Shown in pieces: positions 60,601 to 63,797 of a DNA stretch of 64,000 bases (positions within the stretch are counted from its first letter, which is position 1; every line of letters starts with the position of its first letter). A program made the translations under genes and the position numbers. This DNA is from Chionoecetes opilio (taxonomy: Eukaryota; Arthropoda; Malacostraca; Decapoda; Majidae), in the NCBI GenBank assembly GCA_016584305.1, contig JACEEZ010006448.1, positions 15,001 through 79,000 of the forward strand, in the 5' to 3' direction. A model generated the notes under the pieces. It was not told the DNA's origin. It ran no database searches and saw only the letters and a list, made by a program, of their open reading frames with translations.

Positions 60601-63600
60601 TGTGCAACACGCATATACTCCAGAAGAGCTTGCGTCCCAGCATCTTCTCCAAATGGGCGTGAGTACCACCCTTCCACCCGTGTTGGCCCTAGTTGAGTCC
60701 CTTGCAGTACGATCAGTGAGTCGGTGGAGTCGTATGTCACAGCAGATCATAGAGAGCCTGAGCCACCTTGAACGCAGGCTTCTCAGGTGGCACCGGGTCC
60801 TCTGGTACAAAGTGTCAAAGGTACCTTCCAGATAGCTCCTGTCACTGACACATGCTCCTCCCTGATCAACCTTGGGTGCAGTTTCCCATAGCTGTCGGGC
60901 ACCATCGCCCTGGTCTTGTCCTTCCTCCCAGCGTAACCCAATCCAACTATTTTGGTACCCTGGTACTTCCCCTGGTCAAGGTCCCTGGCCGATGCCATGG
61001 CATCCTGCCTGGCCCTCCTCAGCTTGTTAGGATCGCAGACCAGGTACGACATGTCTGGAGAGAGGTGGCCATCAGTGATAAGGTCCTGGAGGAATCCAGA
61101 AGCCAAGGCAGCAGCAGCAGTGGGCGGAACGTCGAACCGGATGCTTGCCAGCGCCAGGTTCTGGACTGGCATTGTGTTTCTTCTTGCAGCTGGCCTGTCC
61201 AAGTACTGCATCACAAGGGGTGCCAGGGACCCCAGCCTCTCCCTGAGCAGTCGGTCTACCAGTATGGCAGCCTCCTGTTGCTCCTGCCTCTTTCCTCTGA
61301 GTGGCAGGGTGAACGACTCCTCCGTCCCATCCTCAGAATCCTGGTGATCTTCAGCCTGGCCCAGGAACATCTGCTCCTGCAGCTCAAGACGTCTGACCTT
61401 TTCATCTTTCTGCTTCTGCATCTTCAGCTTAGCCTCCTCTTCCAACTGCTTTCCCTTTGCTGCTTTCACTTGTCTATGCGTCTCATTCTTGTCTACCCCT
61501 GTCATCATCATTGCACTCTCCTCCCCAACTTTGATCCTCTGGTAGTACAGCCACTCCAGGTCTAAAGTAGGGACTTTGCTGGCCAGGAGGCAGTTACACT
61601 GCACGTGTGCTCTCATGTGGCACAGCTGGGGGTTGGAGCAGTGGGAGTCCTGGTCCTTGCAGAGGAAGATCGTGTGAGGGCAGGCCGTTATGTCAAACAG
61701 CCTGTCCCTATTCTTCTCCACGAATTCCTTTACTGCTTTAGTTGCTCTGTCTCTCACCACTTCACTAACCTTCTTCCAAAAATTATCTATCCTTCTGGTC
61801 ACGGACCGGTCAATAACAACCACTGGAGGTGCAAACTGGGCGTTTGATTTCTTCCACTGGGCAAGCACCATGGGGGTCAGATCCTTCGCAATGTCTCTCA
61901 CTGGGTACCCCCGCTTGTCAACACCCTCCCGGATGCCGCTGAGTTTTTGGAGAAGGATTCCCCTCTTCATCACGCCGCGATACGTAGGCACCTCACTCTC
62001 AGCAAACTCTCGTCCACCGCCAACAAAGGCGGCCAACTTGGATCCAGAGCTCTGTCTAGTTGCGGGCTTCGACCCACTTGGTTTACAAGGAGAAGCCATC
62101 CTGAAAAAGACGATCAAGAATTGATGATAGGTGCAAATGAAGCCGTTACTTTAGCGGGGCTAAGCTATGTTTTGCATATAAATATAAAAGTCCATTTTTG
62201 CATAGCAAAAAGTGCTGAAACCAAAAAGTTGAAGTGGACAAACCACCCTTAAAATTCAATTTTACATAAGAGAAAACCCTGCCAAATTCGAAATAATCTA
62301 TATTTCACTTTTCATTGGACCTACGGCGTACCCTAACGTGTAGGCCTCGTGGCCTCTTGTAGCTTCCTTATTTTCTGATGTTCTTATGTTATGCAGTGTG
62401 AGAGTGGAGAATACTTGTGTTGCAGGGCTCACTGGTGGACGACGAAGACCTCATCATGGTGCTGCACAACACTAAGTCCACAGCCCAAGACGTGAGCAAC
62501 AAGCTGCACATTGCCTCGGAGACGGAACGCAAGATTAATGGCGCCCGGGAGGAGTACCGCCCTGTGGCCACCCGAGGCTCCATCCTCTACTTCCTCATCA
62601 CAGACATGACTGTGGTCTCCTGCATGTATCAGACCTCCCTCCGCCAGTTTCTTATTCTGTTTGATATGTCCATGAACAAGTAAGCAAAATGTCTTCACGT
62701 AAACAGTTTAACCCCTTCACGCCCAGATCTTTCCTTTGCTATAAAAATGTCTATGTTGTCAAGCCATAAAATTACAAAAAGTAACTGAATATACCAAATG
62801 AGTTAGTGGACAAGGATACTAAGCAGGTCTTATCTATAAAACATTGCTTAGATTCATTAAAAAGTGTCTAATGGTACCCACATTACAATGGGAATTACGC
62901 TCTGGGTCTCAAGGGGTTAAATTATCTTATTTTTCCACTTTATTCGCTAATCAATGAATGTTATTTTTTGTGCAGCTCTGAGTGATGGATTTTTATCAGA
63001 CCTCCATACGCCAGTTTCTTTATTCTTTTTGATATGTCCATTAACAAGTAAGCGAAGGTCTTCACGTAAACGGCTTATATTATCTTATTTTTCCACTATT
63101 CGCTAATCAATTAATTATTATTTGTGAGCTCTGAGTGATGGATCTATAGATAGATGAGAATCAATCTGTCACAATGATGATGATACTGTCAATAACCACA
63201 CACTCAGGCACAGAAGCTGCCGTGTTCTAAGTGGTTCCATGTTCTCACGGCCTCTTGTAGCTTCCTTATTTCTTATGTTCTTATGTTCTTCTAATGTTCT
63301 TATGTTCTTATGTTCTTCTTATGTTCTTATGTTCTTCTAATGTTCTTATGTTCTTATGTTCTTCTTATGTTCTTATCTTCTTATGTTCTTATATTCTTAT
63401 GTTCTTATGTTGTTCTTATGTTCTTCTTATGTTGTTGTTATGTTGTTGTTATGTTGTTTGTTGTTGTTATGTTGTTATGCAGGTCTGAGCACAGCAACAA
63501 CCCCAAGATCAGGATTGGCAGCATCATCCGCTTCCTGACCCTGACGGTGTGGAGGAACACCTGCCGGGGCTTCTATGAGCGCCACAAGTTCCTCTTCACG

Positions 63601-63672
63601 CTGCTGCTGGCCATGAAAGTGGACCTCCAGTGCGCCCACATCTCTCATGACGAATTTATGAAGTTTATTAAA
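36097..63672 (+). CDS. DNAH5/8: axonemal dynein heavy chain, DNAH5/DNAH8 class (gene span, 3' open)
   Basis: Sixteen non-redundant exons (A-P) encode, in order, AAA4 (Walker [10 protein letters not shown], Walker B-like TFIFTDQD), coiled coil 1, the microtubule-binding domain ([16 protein letters not shown]), coiled coil 2, AAA5 and the start of AAA6 ([12 protein letters not shown]). The class is set by phrases such as [13 protein letters not shown] and [16 protein letters not shown], shared with vertebrate DNAH5/DNAH8. The protein is the outer-arm heavy chain that slides doublet microtubules in cilia; in arthropods with immotile sperm it may serve chordotonal sensory cilia (inference). All junction phases fit except N to O, where an exon is missing. 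Exons D-G are present twice. Residues before AAA4 are not encoded upstream in the window. Confidence 0.92.
36667..36797 (+). CDS. DNAH5/8: dynein exon B: AAA4 Walker A
   Basis: 131 nt after TTCACACAG. It reads [20 protein letters not shown] and continues [19 protein letters not shown]; the GVGGSGKQ P-loop binds nucleotide. It ends with CG of a split Arg codon at CTCG|GTGGGT. A GC-rich tandem CACCCTTGCCTTCACACA duplication precedes the acceptor. Intact. Confidence 0.95.
36934..37138 (+). mobile_element. 205-bp TTAA MITE, copy 1
   Basis: TTAA flanks at 36930-36933 and 37139-37142. The left end is CCCCTTGAGGCCCAGAACGT; the right end is the inverse of CCCCTTCACACCCAGATC. One of four full-length copies of exactly 205 bp in the dynein introns. 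Confidence 0.88.
37287..38058 (+). mobile_element. 5'-truncated Jockey/I-type LINE fragment with RNase H end
   Basis: A frame at 37350-37865 contains [20 protein letters not shown], the RNase H-like 'WVPSH.GI.GNE..D..A' signature of Jockey/I/R1-type ORF2, then a C-terminal region with [14 protein letters not shown] and a Cys-containing tail. The 3' end is TTAAATCAATTAATCAAT. The flanks repeat CGTTACTTA (near 37357 and 38060), a likely target duplication in a local ~41-bp GACTATCTTTGTCATCTCC repeat. Confidence 0.75.
38117..38265 (+). CDS. DNAH5/8: dynein exon C: AAA4 Walker B
   Basis: 149 nt. The first A completes Arg (CG|A), then [20 protein letters not shown] and [20 protein letters not shown], ending SS plus the first base of Gly. 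FIFTDQD is the AAA4 Walker B strand. Acceptor CTATTAG, donor TCAG|GTACGA. Intact. Confidence 0.95.
38268..38478. repeat. GGGA/GAGA purine minisatellite
   Basis: Starts directly at the exon C donor. GAGAGGGAGGGAATGAAGAA-type units repeat to 38478. Predicted frames here are low-complexity. Confidence 0.88.
38680..38884 (+). mobile_element. 205-bp TTAA MITE, copy 2
   Basis: TTAA at 38676-38679 and 38885-38888; ends CCCCTTGAGACCCAGAACGT and inverse CCCGTTCACGCCCAGATC. Its right part (from about 38752) is the start of the tandemly repeated exon D-G block. Confidence 0.88.
38981..39150 (+). CDS. DNAH5/8: dynein exon D (copy 1, intact)
   Basis: 170 nt after [30 protein letters not shown] and [20 protein letters not shown], then [10 protein letters not shown]. 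The end is placed at CCC|GTCAGT because exon E begins GTCGGGGAG (VGEK), keeping phase 0. It covers the AAA4 core before the conserved SPVGEKF motif. Confidence 0.93.
39164..39432. repeat. 35-bp intronic minisatellite, copy-1 array
   Basis: The unit is GGCTTGGGAGACACATGGCA plus ACCTTTGAGATACAA, beginning about 13 nt after the exon D donor, roughly eight copies. One unit near 39285-39310 is degraded by single-base losses. Confidence 0.9.
39543..39767 (+). CDS. DNAH5/8: dynein exon E (copy 1, two 1-nt deletions)
   Basis: 225 nt, two fewer than the partner at 41878. [40 protein letters not shown] and [11 protein letters not shown] are intact. Relative to copy 2 a T is missing in AGC(T)TGGAG and a G in CGTG(G)CACAG, so the end is out of frame. 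In the partner the end reads CNDYFQR. The errors are probably in the consensus. Confidence 0.9.
39943..40165 (+). CDS. DNAH5/8: dynein exon F (copy 1, intact): start of stalk
   Basis: 223 nt. G completes Arg, then [20 protein letters not shown], followed by the first stalk coiled coil: [20 protein letters not shown]. It ends at [22 protein letters not shown] marks the exit of AAA4 into the stalk. Confidence 0.94.
40381..40579 (+). CDS. DNAH5/8: dynein exon G (copy 1, intact): coiled coil 1
   Basis: 199 nt after [47 protein letters not shown] and [19 protein letters not shown], ending with the first base of Ala. The 'PALEEAE.AL.TIKP' motif is the end of coiled coil 1. Intact. Confidence 0.94.
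40712..40900. repeat. ~190-bp dispersed repeat ending in (TAG)n, copy 1
   Basis: TAAGACGTGGTTAATGTACC ... CTGTATGCCTTCGGGTGAAA ... (TAG)n. The same sequence is at 44645-44832. It ends next to the ambiguous base at 40902. Confidence 0.85.
41109..41257 (+). pseudogene. dynein exon D' (copy 2, heavily deleted)
   Basis: Aligned to exon D, this copy keeps its order but lacks about 21 of 170 nt as scattered single-base losses (for example CCCTTTACCCGGACG for CCTCTTTAACCGAGACG). Untranslatable as given. The loss pattern and its abrupt start after N suggest unpolished consensus rather than decay. Confidence 0.8.
41270..41765. repeat. 35-bp intronic minisatellite, copy-2 array
   Basis: Same unit as at 39164, with more copies (about 14). 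Its first third is degraded and the remainder is nearly perfect. Confidence 0.9.
41878..42104 (+). CDS. DNAH5/8: dynein exon E' (copy 2, intact)
   Basis: 227 nt, fully open: [20 protein letters not shown] through [20 protein letters not shown] and FQ plus two bases of Arg at CAAAG|GTAGGC. This is the version that joins exon F in phase. Confidence 0.94.
42281..42501 (+). CDS. DNAH5/8: dynein exon F' (copy 2, 2-nt deletion)
   Basis: 221 nt against 223 in copy 1. GCCACCCGGATGACC has become GCCCCCGATGACC, shifting the frame mid-exon. Other differences are substitutions (A to V, Q to H near the end). Confidence 0.88.
42717..42915 (+). CDS. DNAH5/8: dynein exon G' (copy 2, intact)
   Basis: 199 nt, open; it differs from exon G by a few substitutions ([17 protein letters not shown] for [17 protein letters not shown]). 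It is the copy adjacent to exon H. Confidence 0.93.
43640..43815 (+). pseudogene. MADF-domain protein fragment of Harbinger element
   Basis: [19 protein letters not shown] (43653 on), then after a frame change [20 protein letters not shown]. This is the MADF/Myb-like DNA-binding motif of the Harbinger accessory protein. The C-terminal part is missing beyond the internal junction. Confidence 0.65.
43810..44130 (-). pseudogene. Harbinger transposase N-terminal fragment
   Basis: On the minus strand: [10 protein letters not shown]..., then [20 protein letters not shown] and [16 protein letters not shown]. The 'F.N[YF].RM....F..LL..V.P.I.K.DT.MR' pattern is the classic start of PIF/Harbinger nucleases. 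Downstream catalytic regions are deleted and the next codons come from the opposing MADF fragment. Confidence 0.75.
44252..44505. repeat. GGGTGATGGGTAATGGGTGAGTGAAT minisatellite
   Basis: Variable-length units of GGTGATGGGTAATGGGTGAG. A fragment of the same repeat (GGTGATGGGTAA) lies left of the Harbinger insertion at 43295-43306. Confidence 0.88.
44645..44832. repeat. ~190-bp dispersed repeat ending in (TAG)n, copy 2
   Basis: Same sequence as 40712-40900, with the (TAG)n run continuing in AGTAGTAGTGGTAAAATG. Confidence 0.85.
44897..45042 (+). CDS. DNAH5/8: dynein exon H: microtubule-binding domain, first half
   Basis: 146 nt after CCCTTTCAG. Two bases complete Ala, then [20 protein letters not shown] and [20 protein letters not shown], ending SDSLK|GTACAA. 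The PPHLI..IMDCV helix contacts tubulin. Intact. Confidence 0.94.
45033..45427. repeat. 95-bp tandem duplication carrying a decoy donor of exon H
   Basis: CAGCCTCAAGGTACAACTCA (45033) recurs 95 bp later as CAGCCTCAAGGTACGACTCA (45128), including the last codons and donor of exon H. The second unit contains a 205-bp MITE at a TTAA; the first has the unfilled TTTAAACAGGGG. Confidence 0.82.
45183..45387 (+). mobile_element. 205-bp TTAA MITE, copy 3
   Basis: TTAA at 45179-45182 and 45388-45391; ends as in the other copies. The empty site is about 45084-45087 in the preceding 95-bp unit. Confidence 0.88.
45468..45683 (+). CDS. DNAH5/8: dynein exon I: microtubule-binding domain, second half
   Basis: 216 nt, phase 0 to 0, after [50 protein letters not shown] and [20 protein letters not shown], ending EVLPLK|GTATGT. 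Intact. Confidence 0.95.
45684..46491. other. intron, no gene seen
   Basis: Unique-looking sequence between exon I and the acceptor array; nothing recognised. Confidence 0.45.
46492..46810 (+). repeat. 42-bp minisatellite of splice-acceptor units
   Basis: About seven and a half units of TCTACTTGATCTTTTGTTCC + CCAGGCCAACCTAGCACTGC + CT. Each unit is the end of the intron (pyrimidine tract, CCCCAG) plus the first ~11 nt of exon J. The unit length is a multiple of three, but every unit upstream of the last has an in-frame TGA (ACT TGA), so only the acceptor at 46810 yields an open exon J. Confidence 0.92.
46811..47076 (+). CDS. DNAH5/8: dynein exon J: coiled coil 2
   Basis: 266 nt. [40 protein letters not shown] and [20 protein letters not shown]. 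It ends QLG plus AA of Lys at GGCAA|GTGAGT. 'C..KM.AA..LI.GL.GEK.RW' marks the return of the stalk and strut to the ring. Intact. Confidence 0.95.
47203..47371 (+). CDS. DNAH5/8: dynein exon K: start of AAA5
   Basis: 169 nt after GCTTACAG. G completes Lys, then [40 protein letters not shown] and [30 protein letters not shown] is the AAA5 entry. Intact. Confidence 0.95.
47601..47756 (+). CDS. DNAH5/8: dynein exon L: AAA5
   Basis: 156 nt, phase 0 to 0. [40 protein letters not shown] and [19 protein letters not shown] is the AAA5 Walker B-equivalent region. Intact. Confidence 0.95.
47792..47933 (+). pseudogene. exon D fragment transposed into the L-M intron
   Basis: About 44 nt of exon D's upstream intron (from TGAAAACATCT) plus its first 98 nt ([14 protein letters not shown] ... 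REYPRRPPT), then an abrupt stop at CCACCCACC. Immediately after, AGATCACATTCC copies the first bases of exon M (CCAGATCACATCCC at 47961). Non-functional partial duplicate with an acceptor but no donor. Confidence 0.9.
47965..48120 (+). CDS. DNAH5/8: dynein exon M: AAA5
   Basis: 156 nt, phase 0 to 0. [40 protein letters not shown], ending [25 protein letters not shown] is diagnostic. Intact. Confidence 0.95.
48260..49047 (+). CDS. LINE ORF1 with SGNH/GDSL esterase domain (one frameshift)
   Basis: The N-terminal part is charged ([19 protein letters not shown]). The esterase has block [14 protein letters not shown], block III SAGGNDVEGV (spanning a frameshift near 48770) and the C-terminal DGVHFS with the catalytic Asp/His. 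These three blocks are the SGNH hydrolase signature found in ORF1 of CR1/L2-type LINEs. It would act in the RNP of the element; substrate unknown. Confidence 0.75.
49255..49515 (-). mobile_element. tRNA-derived SINE (second family), reverse, inside the LINE
   Basis: On the minus strand an A box (GTGGTGCAGTGGCTAGCGTG, near 49505-49486) and B box (GGTTCGATCCCGG, near 49460-49448) precede a body ending GCCACGGAGATGAGCACC. The body matches 16570-16712. It lies between ORF1 and the endonuclease. Confidence 0.8.
49570..50040 (+). CDS. LINE ORF2 AP-endonuclease (N-terminal part, frameshifted)
   Basis: [51 protein letters not shown] and later [17 protein letters not shown] and R.GGGVALY are hallmark EN motifs of CR1-like LINEs. 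The reading breaks near 49890 and a TGG-to-TGA change near 50013 follows. Confidence 0.8.
50051..50776 (+). CDS. LINE ORF2: end of endonuclease and linker with internal repeats
   Basis: 241 codons. [20 protein letters not shown] and NSDHYEIRF are the C-terminal EN motifs (SDH catalytic triplet). About residues 110-165 contain a 16-residue repeat, E[VL][10 protein letters not shown][GR]AEE, three times. It then continues into the linker before RT and stops at 50776; the RT start ([17 protein letters not shown]) follows at about 50790-50945. Confidence 0.75.
   Translation: MLNIIQDNFLSQAIKEPTRGDNILDLLLTNRDDLVTDVEVGGKLDNSDHYEIRFSLKWEVVKLSGNKQKIPNFRKANYAGLRRHLEVINKRCEMEGKKFSQGKYRAMTAGKANYEGLGSHLEVIRVVRHGSEVGAEELIRAVRHGSEVRAEEVIRAVRHGSEVGAEEDYNLFVRNIIDGQKKNIPYREIRSRKSDPKWMTTNLKHNIGVKRNMYLRLKAGLVSKEQYNVMARTVKKLTPSK
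50947..52176 (-). mobile_element. tRNA-derived SINE (reverse) split by a MITE
   Basis: The T run at 50947-50966 is the inverted poly-A tail. The body is GGTAGGCCCTGGAGGCTCAC ... TTATAGTGACGCCTGTAATT. The tRNA-like head lies at 52090-52176 with an inverse B box GGGATCGAACTC. Body and head are separated by an element at about 51105-51966. Confidence 0.8.
51105..51966. mobile_element. inverted-repeat MITE nested in the SINE
   Basis: The left end has ATGCCAGGGGTCGCTGGCAG then AGTTGGTCTACTGG. The right end has the inverse, GTAGACCAACCTTTGAG then CTGCCACGACCACTGGCAT and CTCGAG. Flanking AATT may be part of the target duplication. No ORF recognised. Confidence 0.7.
52320..53160. mobile_element. inverted-repeat element with unresolved sequence
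   Basis: CTTCCTGCGGGAGACCCCC and CTTGCGTGATGGAGCTG (52398-52435) recur inverted as CAGCTCCTCACGCAAGG and TTCCCGCAGGAAGG (52845-52882). The flanks CACTCGGGATAT and GTGCCGAGTTATAAGG are also related inversely. Many homopolymer runs suggest base-call noise. Confidence 0.6.
53290..54790 (+). pseudogene. LINE ORF2 reverse transcriptase and C-terminus, broken in many frames
   Basis: Recognisable in shifting frames: [40 protein letters not shown] (first catalytic Asp), [20 protein letters not shown] in the FADD-box position, [14 protein letters not shown], then the C-terminal LDRFMDG[ND]ERW motif. It is interrupted every ~30-100 nt by single-base indels. Whether these are decay or sequencing error cannot be decided. 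Confidence 0.75.
54954..55079. repeat. ~125-nt T tract before exon N
   Basis: Almost pure T with isolated G/C, then TATATATATTGG. Long T tracts with sporadic G/C suggest slippage noise. It ends about 60 nt before the exon N acceptor. Confidence 0.85.
55141..55298 (+). CDS. DNAH5/8: dynein exon N: AAA5 end (several indels)
   Basis: The acceptor TTTGCAG and donor TTAG|GTGAGC are good. [20 protein letters not shown] and TPEVS are clear, but an indel before GDKEC (near 55150), a lost base in TC(G)GCCAAG (near 55232) and rearranged short indels near 55255-55285 break the frame. The end, EDQLLG, leaves one base of a split codon. The family sequence makes the intended reading clear. Confidence 0.88.
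55299..55939. other. intron; expected linker exon not found
   Basis: An ATTATGATAGATTATAGAGC local repeat lies at about 55765-55900. No segment resembling the ~43-residue helical linker (expected between LLG and GSLVDDE) was found here or further on. Confidence 0.45.
55940..56750. repeat. 26-bp minisatellite, about 30 copies
   Basis: The unit is GACTGAGACGCATTGTGATG + AGTGAT with frequent 1-2 bp variation. His/Ser-rich minus-strand frames are shadows. Confidence 0.9.
56930..57085. repeat. CT microsatellite
   Basis: Imperfect (CT)n with CTCCTC interruptions. Confidence 0.88.
57163..57976. mobile_element. Kolobok-like TTAA element, 814 bp (second copy, inverted)
   Basis: TTAA at 57159-57162 and 57977-57980. 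Ends AGTAATCGTCCAGAC and inverse AGTAATCGTCCAGACCCA. Relative to 11345-12586 it is inverted and internally replaced by CT/GA microsatellites (about 57500-57830). Confidence 0.75.
57979..58292. mobile_element. foldback element, ~314 bp
   Basis: AAGGAATATCTGGA at the left edge is answered by TCCAGATATTCCTT at the right. Arms (CATTGTGAATTG, AAATAGGGACTTCTAAT, AAAACTGCTAG) pair over about 140 bp around TTGCAATATTTTTTG. The TTAA element at 57163 is inserted at its left edge. Confidence 0.75.
58586..59018. repeat. 31-bp minisatellite, about 14 copies
   Basis: The unit is TGTGTTATGCAGTGTGAGAG + TGGAGGCTACT, nearly perfect. A further unit lies at 62391-62421, directly forming the acceptor region of exon O, so the insertions between lie within this array. 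Confidence 0.92.
59042..59296 (+). mobile_element. 5'-truncated LINE 3' end (left part)
   Basis: Encodes [20 protein letters not shown] and [10 protein letters not shown], the C-terminus of the CR1/L2-type ORF2 seen at 54600-54770. It continues at 62344-62395 (GGCCTCTTGTAGCTTCC and TTCT-rich tail). Flanking TTATG may be its target duplication. Confidence 0.8.
59628..60371 (-). CDS. element 2 protein, C-terminal segment
   Basis: 247 codons. [20 protein letters not shown] and [20 protein letters not shown] match the position and sense of RRPGALHQARWMAKAIY... in element 1 ('.SRW.T.A...' against 'HQARWM.KAIY'). The helical C-terminus includes [19 protein letters not shown] and [13 protein letters not shown]. 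It stops at 59628, about 330 bp before the left end. Confidence 0.65.
   Translation of the reverse strand: MKRGVLPSELQEIKCGKVSHSRWLTTAQSLVYMWTRKHGLTGKELNTLEILVKYCLQVYFKLYYDIKVHHRLEDGPKHILTQLRVMRSQPKKVQTAVTFYVWTRAWFAHSECVLLSLMASQSEDDRRFAVTQIFKLRAGEEYGDTSVRPRITPKLNLSATSLQKLISWQPGQVHEPAFTCSLSGDQIQEILVKPYEVPEFSIHTQSTERVVKQVTEAAAAVVEQQARDGFIRARAHHRETMPCLLQV
60368..60783 (-). CDS. element 2 protein, catalytic core (frameshifted)
   Basis: In consecutive frames: [20 protein letters not shown], then DSTRANTG (about 60700) and, one frame over, [20 protein letters not shown] and [20 protein letters not shown], then [15 protein letters not shown]-x2-N-T-G corresponds to D-T-T-x2-N-T-G in element 1, and the C-V-L-H in [13 protein letters not shown] to its CxxH. 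At least two frame changes occur in this 400 bp. Confidence 0.65.
60783..62099 (-). CDS. element 2 protein, N-terminal segment
   Basis: Start chosen at [11 protein letters not shown] (62099). [20 protein letters not shown] and [20 protein letters not shown], then [20 protein letters not shown] with paired Cys, LDLEWLYYQ, a charged coiled coil, and near the end [20 protein letters not shown] followed by REEHVSVT, where Asp may be the first catalytic residue. The [LI]FDI[AT] and W..[AS] blocks parallel element 1. I recall similar uncharacterised proteins in arthropods. Confidence 0.65.
   Translation of the reverse strand: MASPCKPSGSKPATRQSSGSKLAAFVGGGREFAESEVPTYRGVMKRGILLQKLSGIREGVDKRGYPVRDIAKDLTPMVLAQWKKSNAQFAPPVVVIDRSVTRRIDNFWKKVSEVVRDRATKAVKEFVEKNRDRLFDITACPHTIFLCKDQDSHCSNPQLCHMRAHVQCNCLLASKVPTLDLEWLYYQRIKVGEESAMMMTGVDKNETHRQVKAAKGKQLEEEAKLKMQKQKDEKVRRLELQEQMFLGQAEDHQDSEDGTEESFTLPLRGKRQEQQEAAILVDRLLRERLGSLAPLVMQYLDRPAARRNTMPVQNLALASIRFDVPPTAAAALASGFLQDLITDGHLSPDMSYLVCDPNKLRRARQDAMASARDLDQGKYQGTKIVGLGYAGRKDKTRAMVPDSYGKLHPRLIREEHVSVTGAIWKVPLTLCTRGPGAT
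62344..62395 (+). mobile_element. LINE 3' tail (right part)
   Basis: GGCCTCTTGTAGCTTCC then TTTTCTGATGTTCTTATG: the continuation of the LINE fragment split by element 2. Confidence 0.75.
62426..62679 (+). CDS. DNAH5/8: dynein exon O: start of AAA6
   Basis: 254 nt after [50 protein letters not shown] and [18 protein letters not shown], ending AA of Lys at AACAA|GTAAGC. Starts in phase 0 whereas exon N ends in phase 1. Intact. Confidence 0.95.
62627..63140. repeat. tandem partial duplication of exon O 3' end
   Basis: TATCAGACCTCCCTCCGCCA (62627) ... GCTAATCAATGAATG is repeated from 62996 as TATCAGACCTCCATACGCCA with a second AACAAGTAAGC donor (about 63045). The second copy lacks the MITE and any upstream acceptor, so it is not a functional exon. 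Confidence 0.85.
62712..62916 (-). mobile_element. 205-bp TTAA MITE, copy 4 (inverted)
   Basis: TTAA at 62708-62711 and 62917-62920; ends CCCCTTCACGCCCAGATC and inverse CCCCTTGAGACCCAGAGC. The adjacent duplicate reads AAACGGCTTATATTATC, an unfilled equivalent. Confidence 0.88.
63246..63478 (+). repeat. LINE-tail-derived TTATGTTCT microsatellite
   Basis: Begins CACGGCCTCTTGTAGCTTCC like the LINE 3' tail, then expands as (TTATGTTCT)n and TATGTTGTTG, running directly into the exon P acceptor (GTTATGCAG). Confidence 0.85.
63483..63672 (+). CDS. DNAH5/8: dynein exon P: AAA6 continuation
   Basis: 190 nt. G completes Lys, then [40 protein letters not shown] and [25 protein letters not shown]. '[16 protein letters not shown]...I.H.EF..FIK' is the conserved AAA6 linker. 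Intact; the gene continues off the window. Confidence 0.95.
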
Positions 63673-63763
63673 GTGAGTGGAACCTATATGCTCTAGTACT
63701 TAAGTTAACTCCTCGTCTTTTGTTGTTGCTTTTTTTGTCTGCGTGTCTCTGGCCGATAGTAAA

Positions 63764-63797
<34 letters not shown>

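Larger units (their letters stand above)
59297..62335 (-). mobile_element. coding DNA transposon with 8-bp TSD and TAGGGT ends (element 2, 3039 bp)
   Basis: Flanked by the perfect 8-bp duplication ACGTGTAG (59289-59296 and 62336-62343); the LINE at 54780-54800 shows the unfilled equivalent. Ends are TAGGGTACACCGTA and inverse TAGGGTACGCCGTA. The coding strand is minus. The protein is split into at least three frames with a DDE-like core comparable to element 1. Confidence 0.88.

Noticed and set aside
60852..62252. Plus-strand frames up to 237 codons across element 2
   Set aside because: Antisense shadows; catalytic-like motifs are on minus only.
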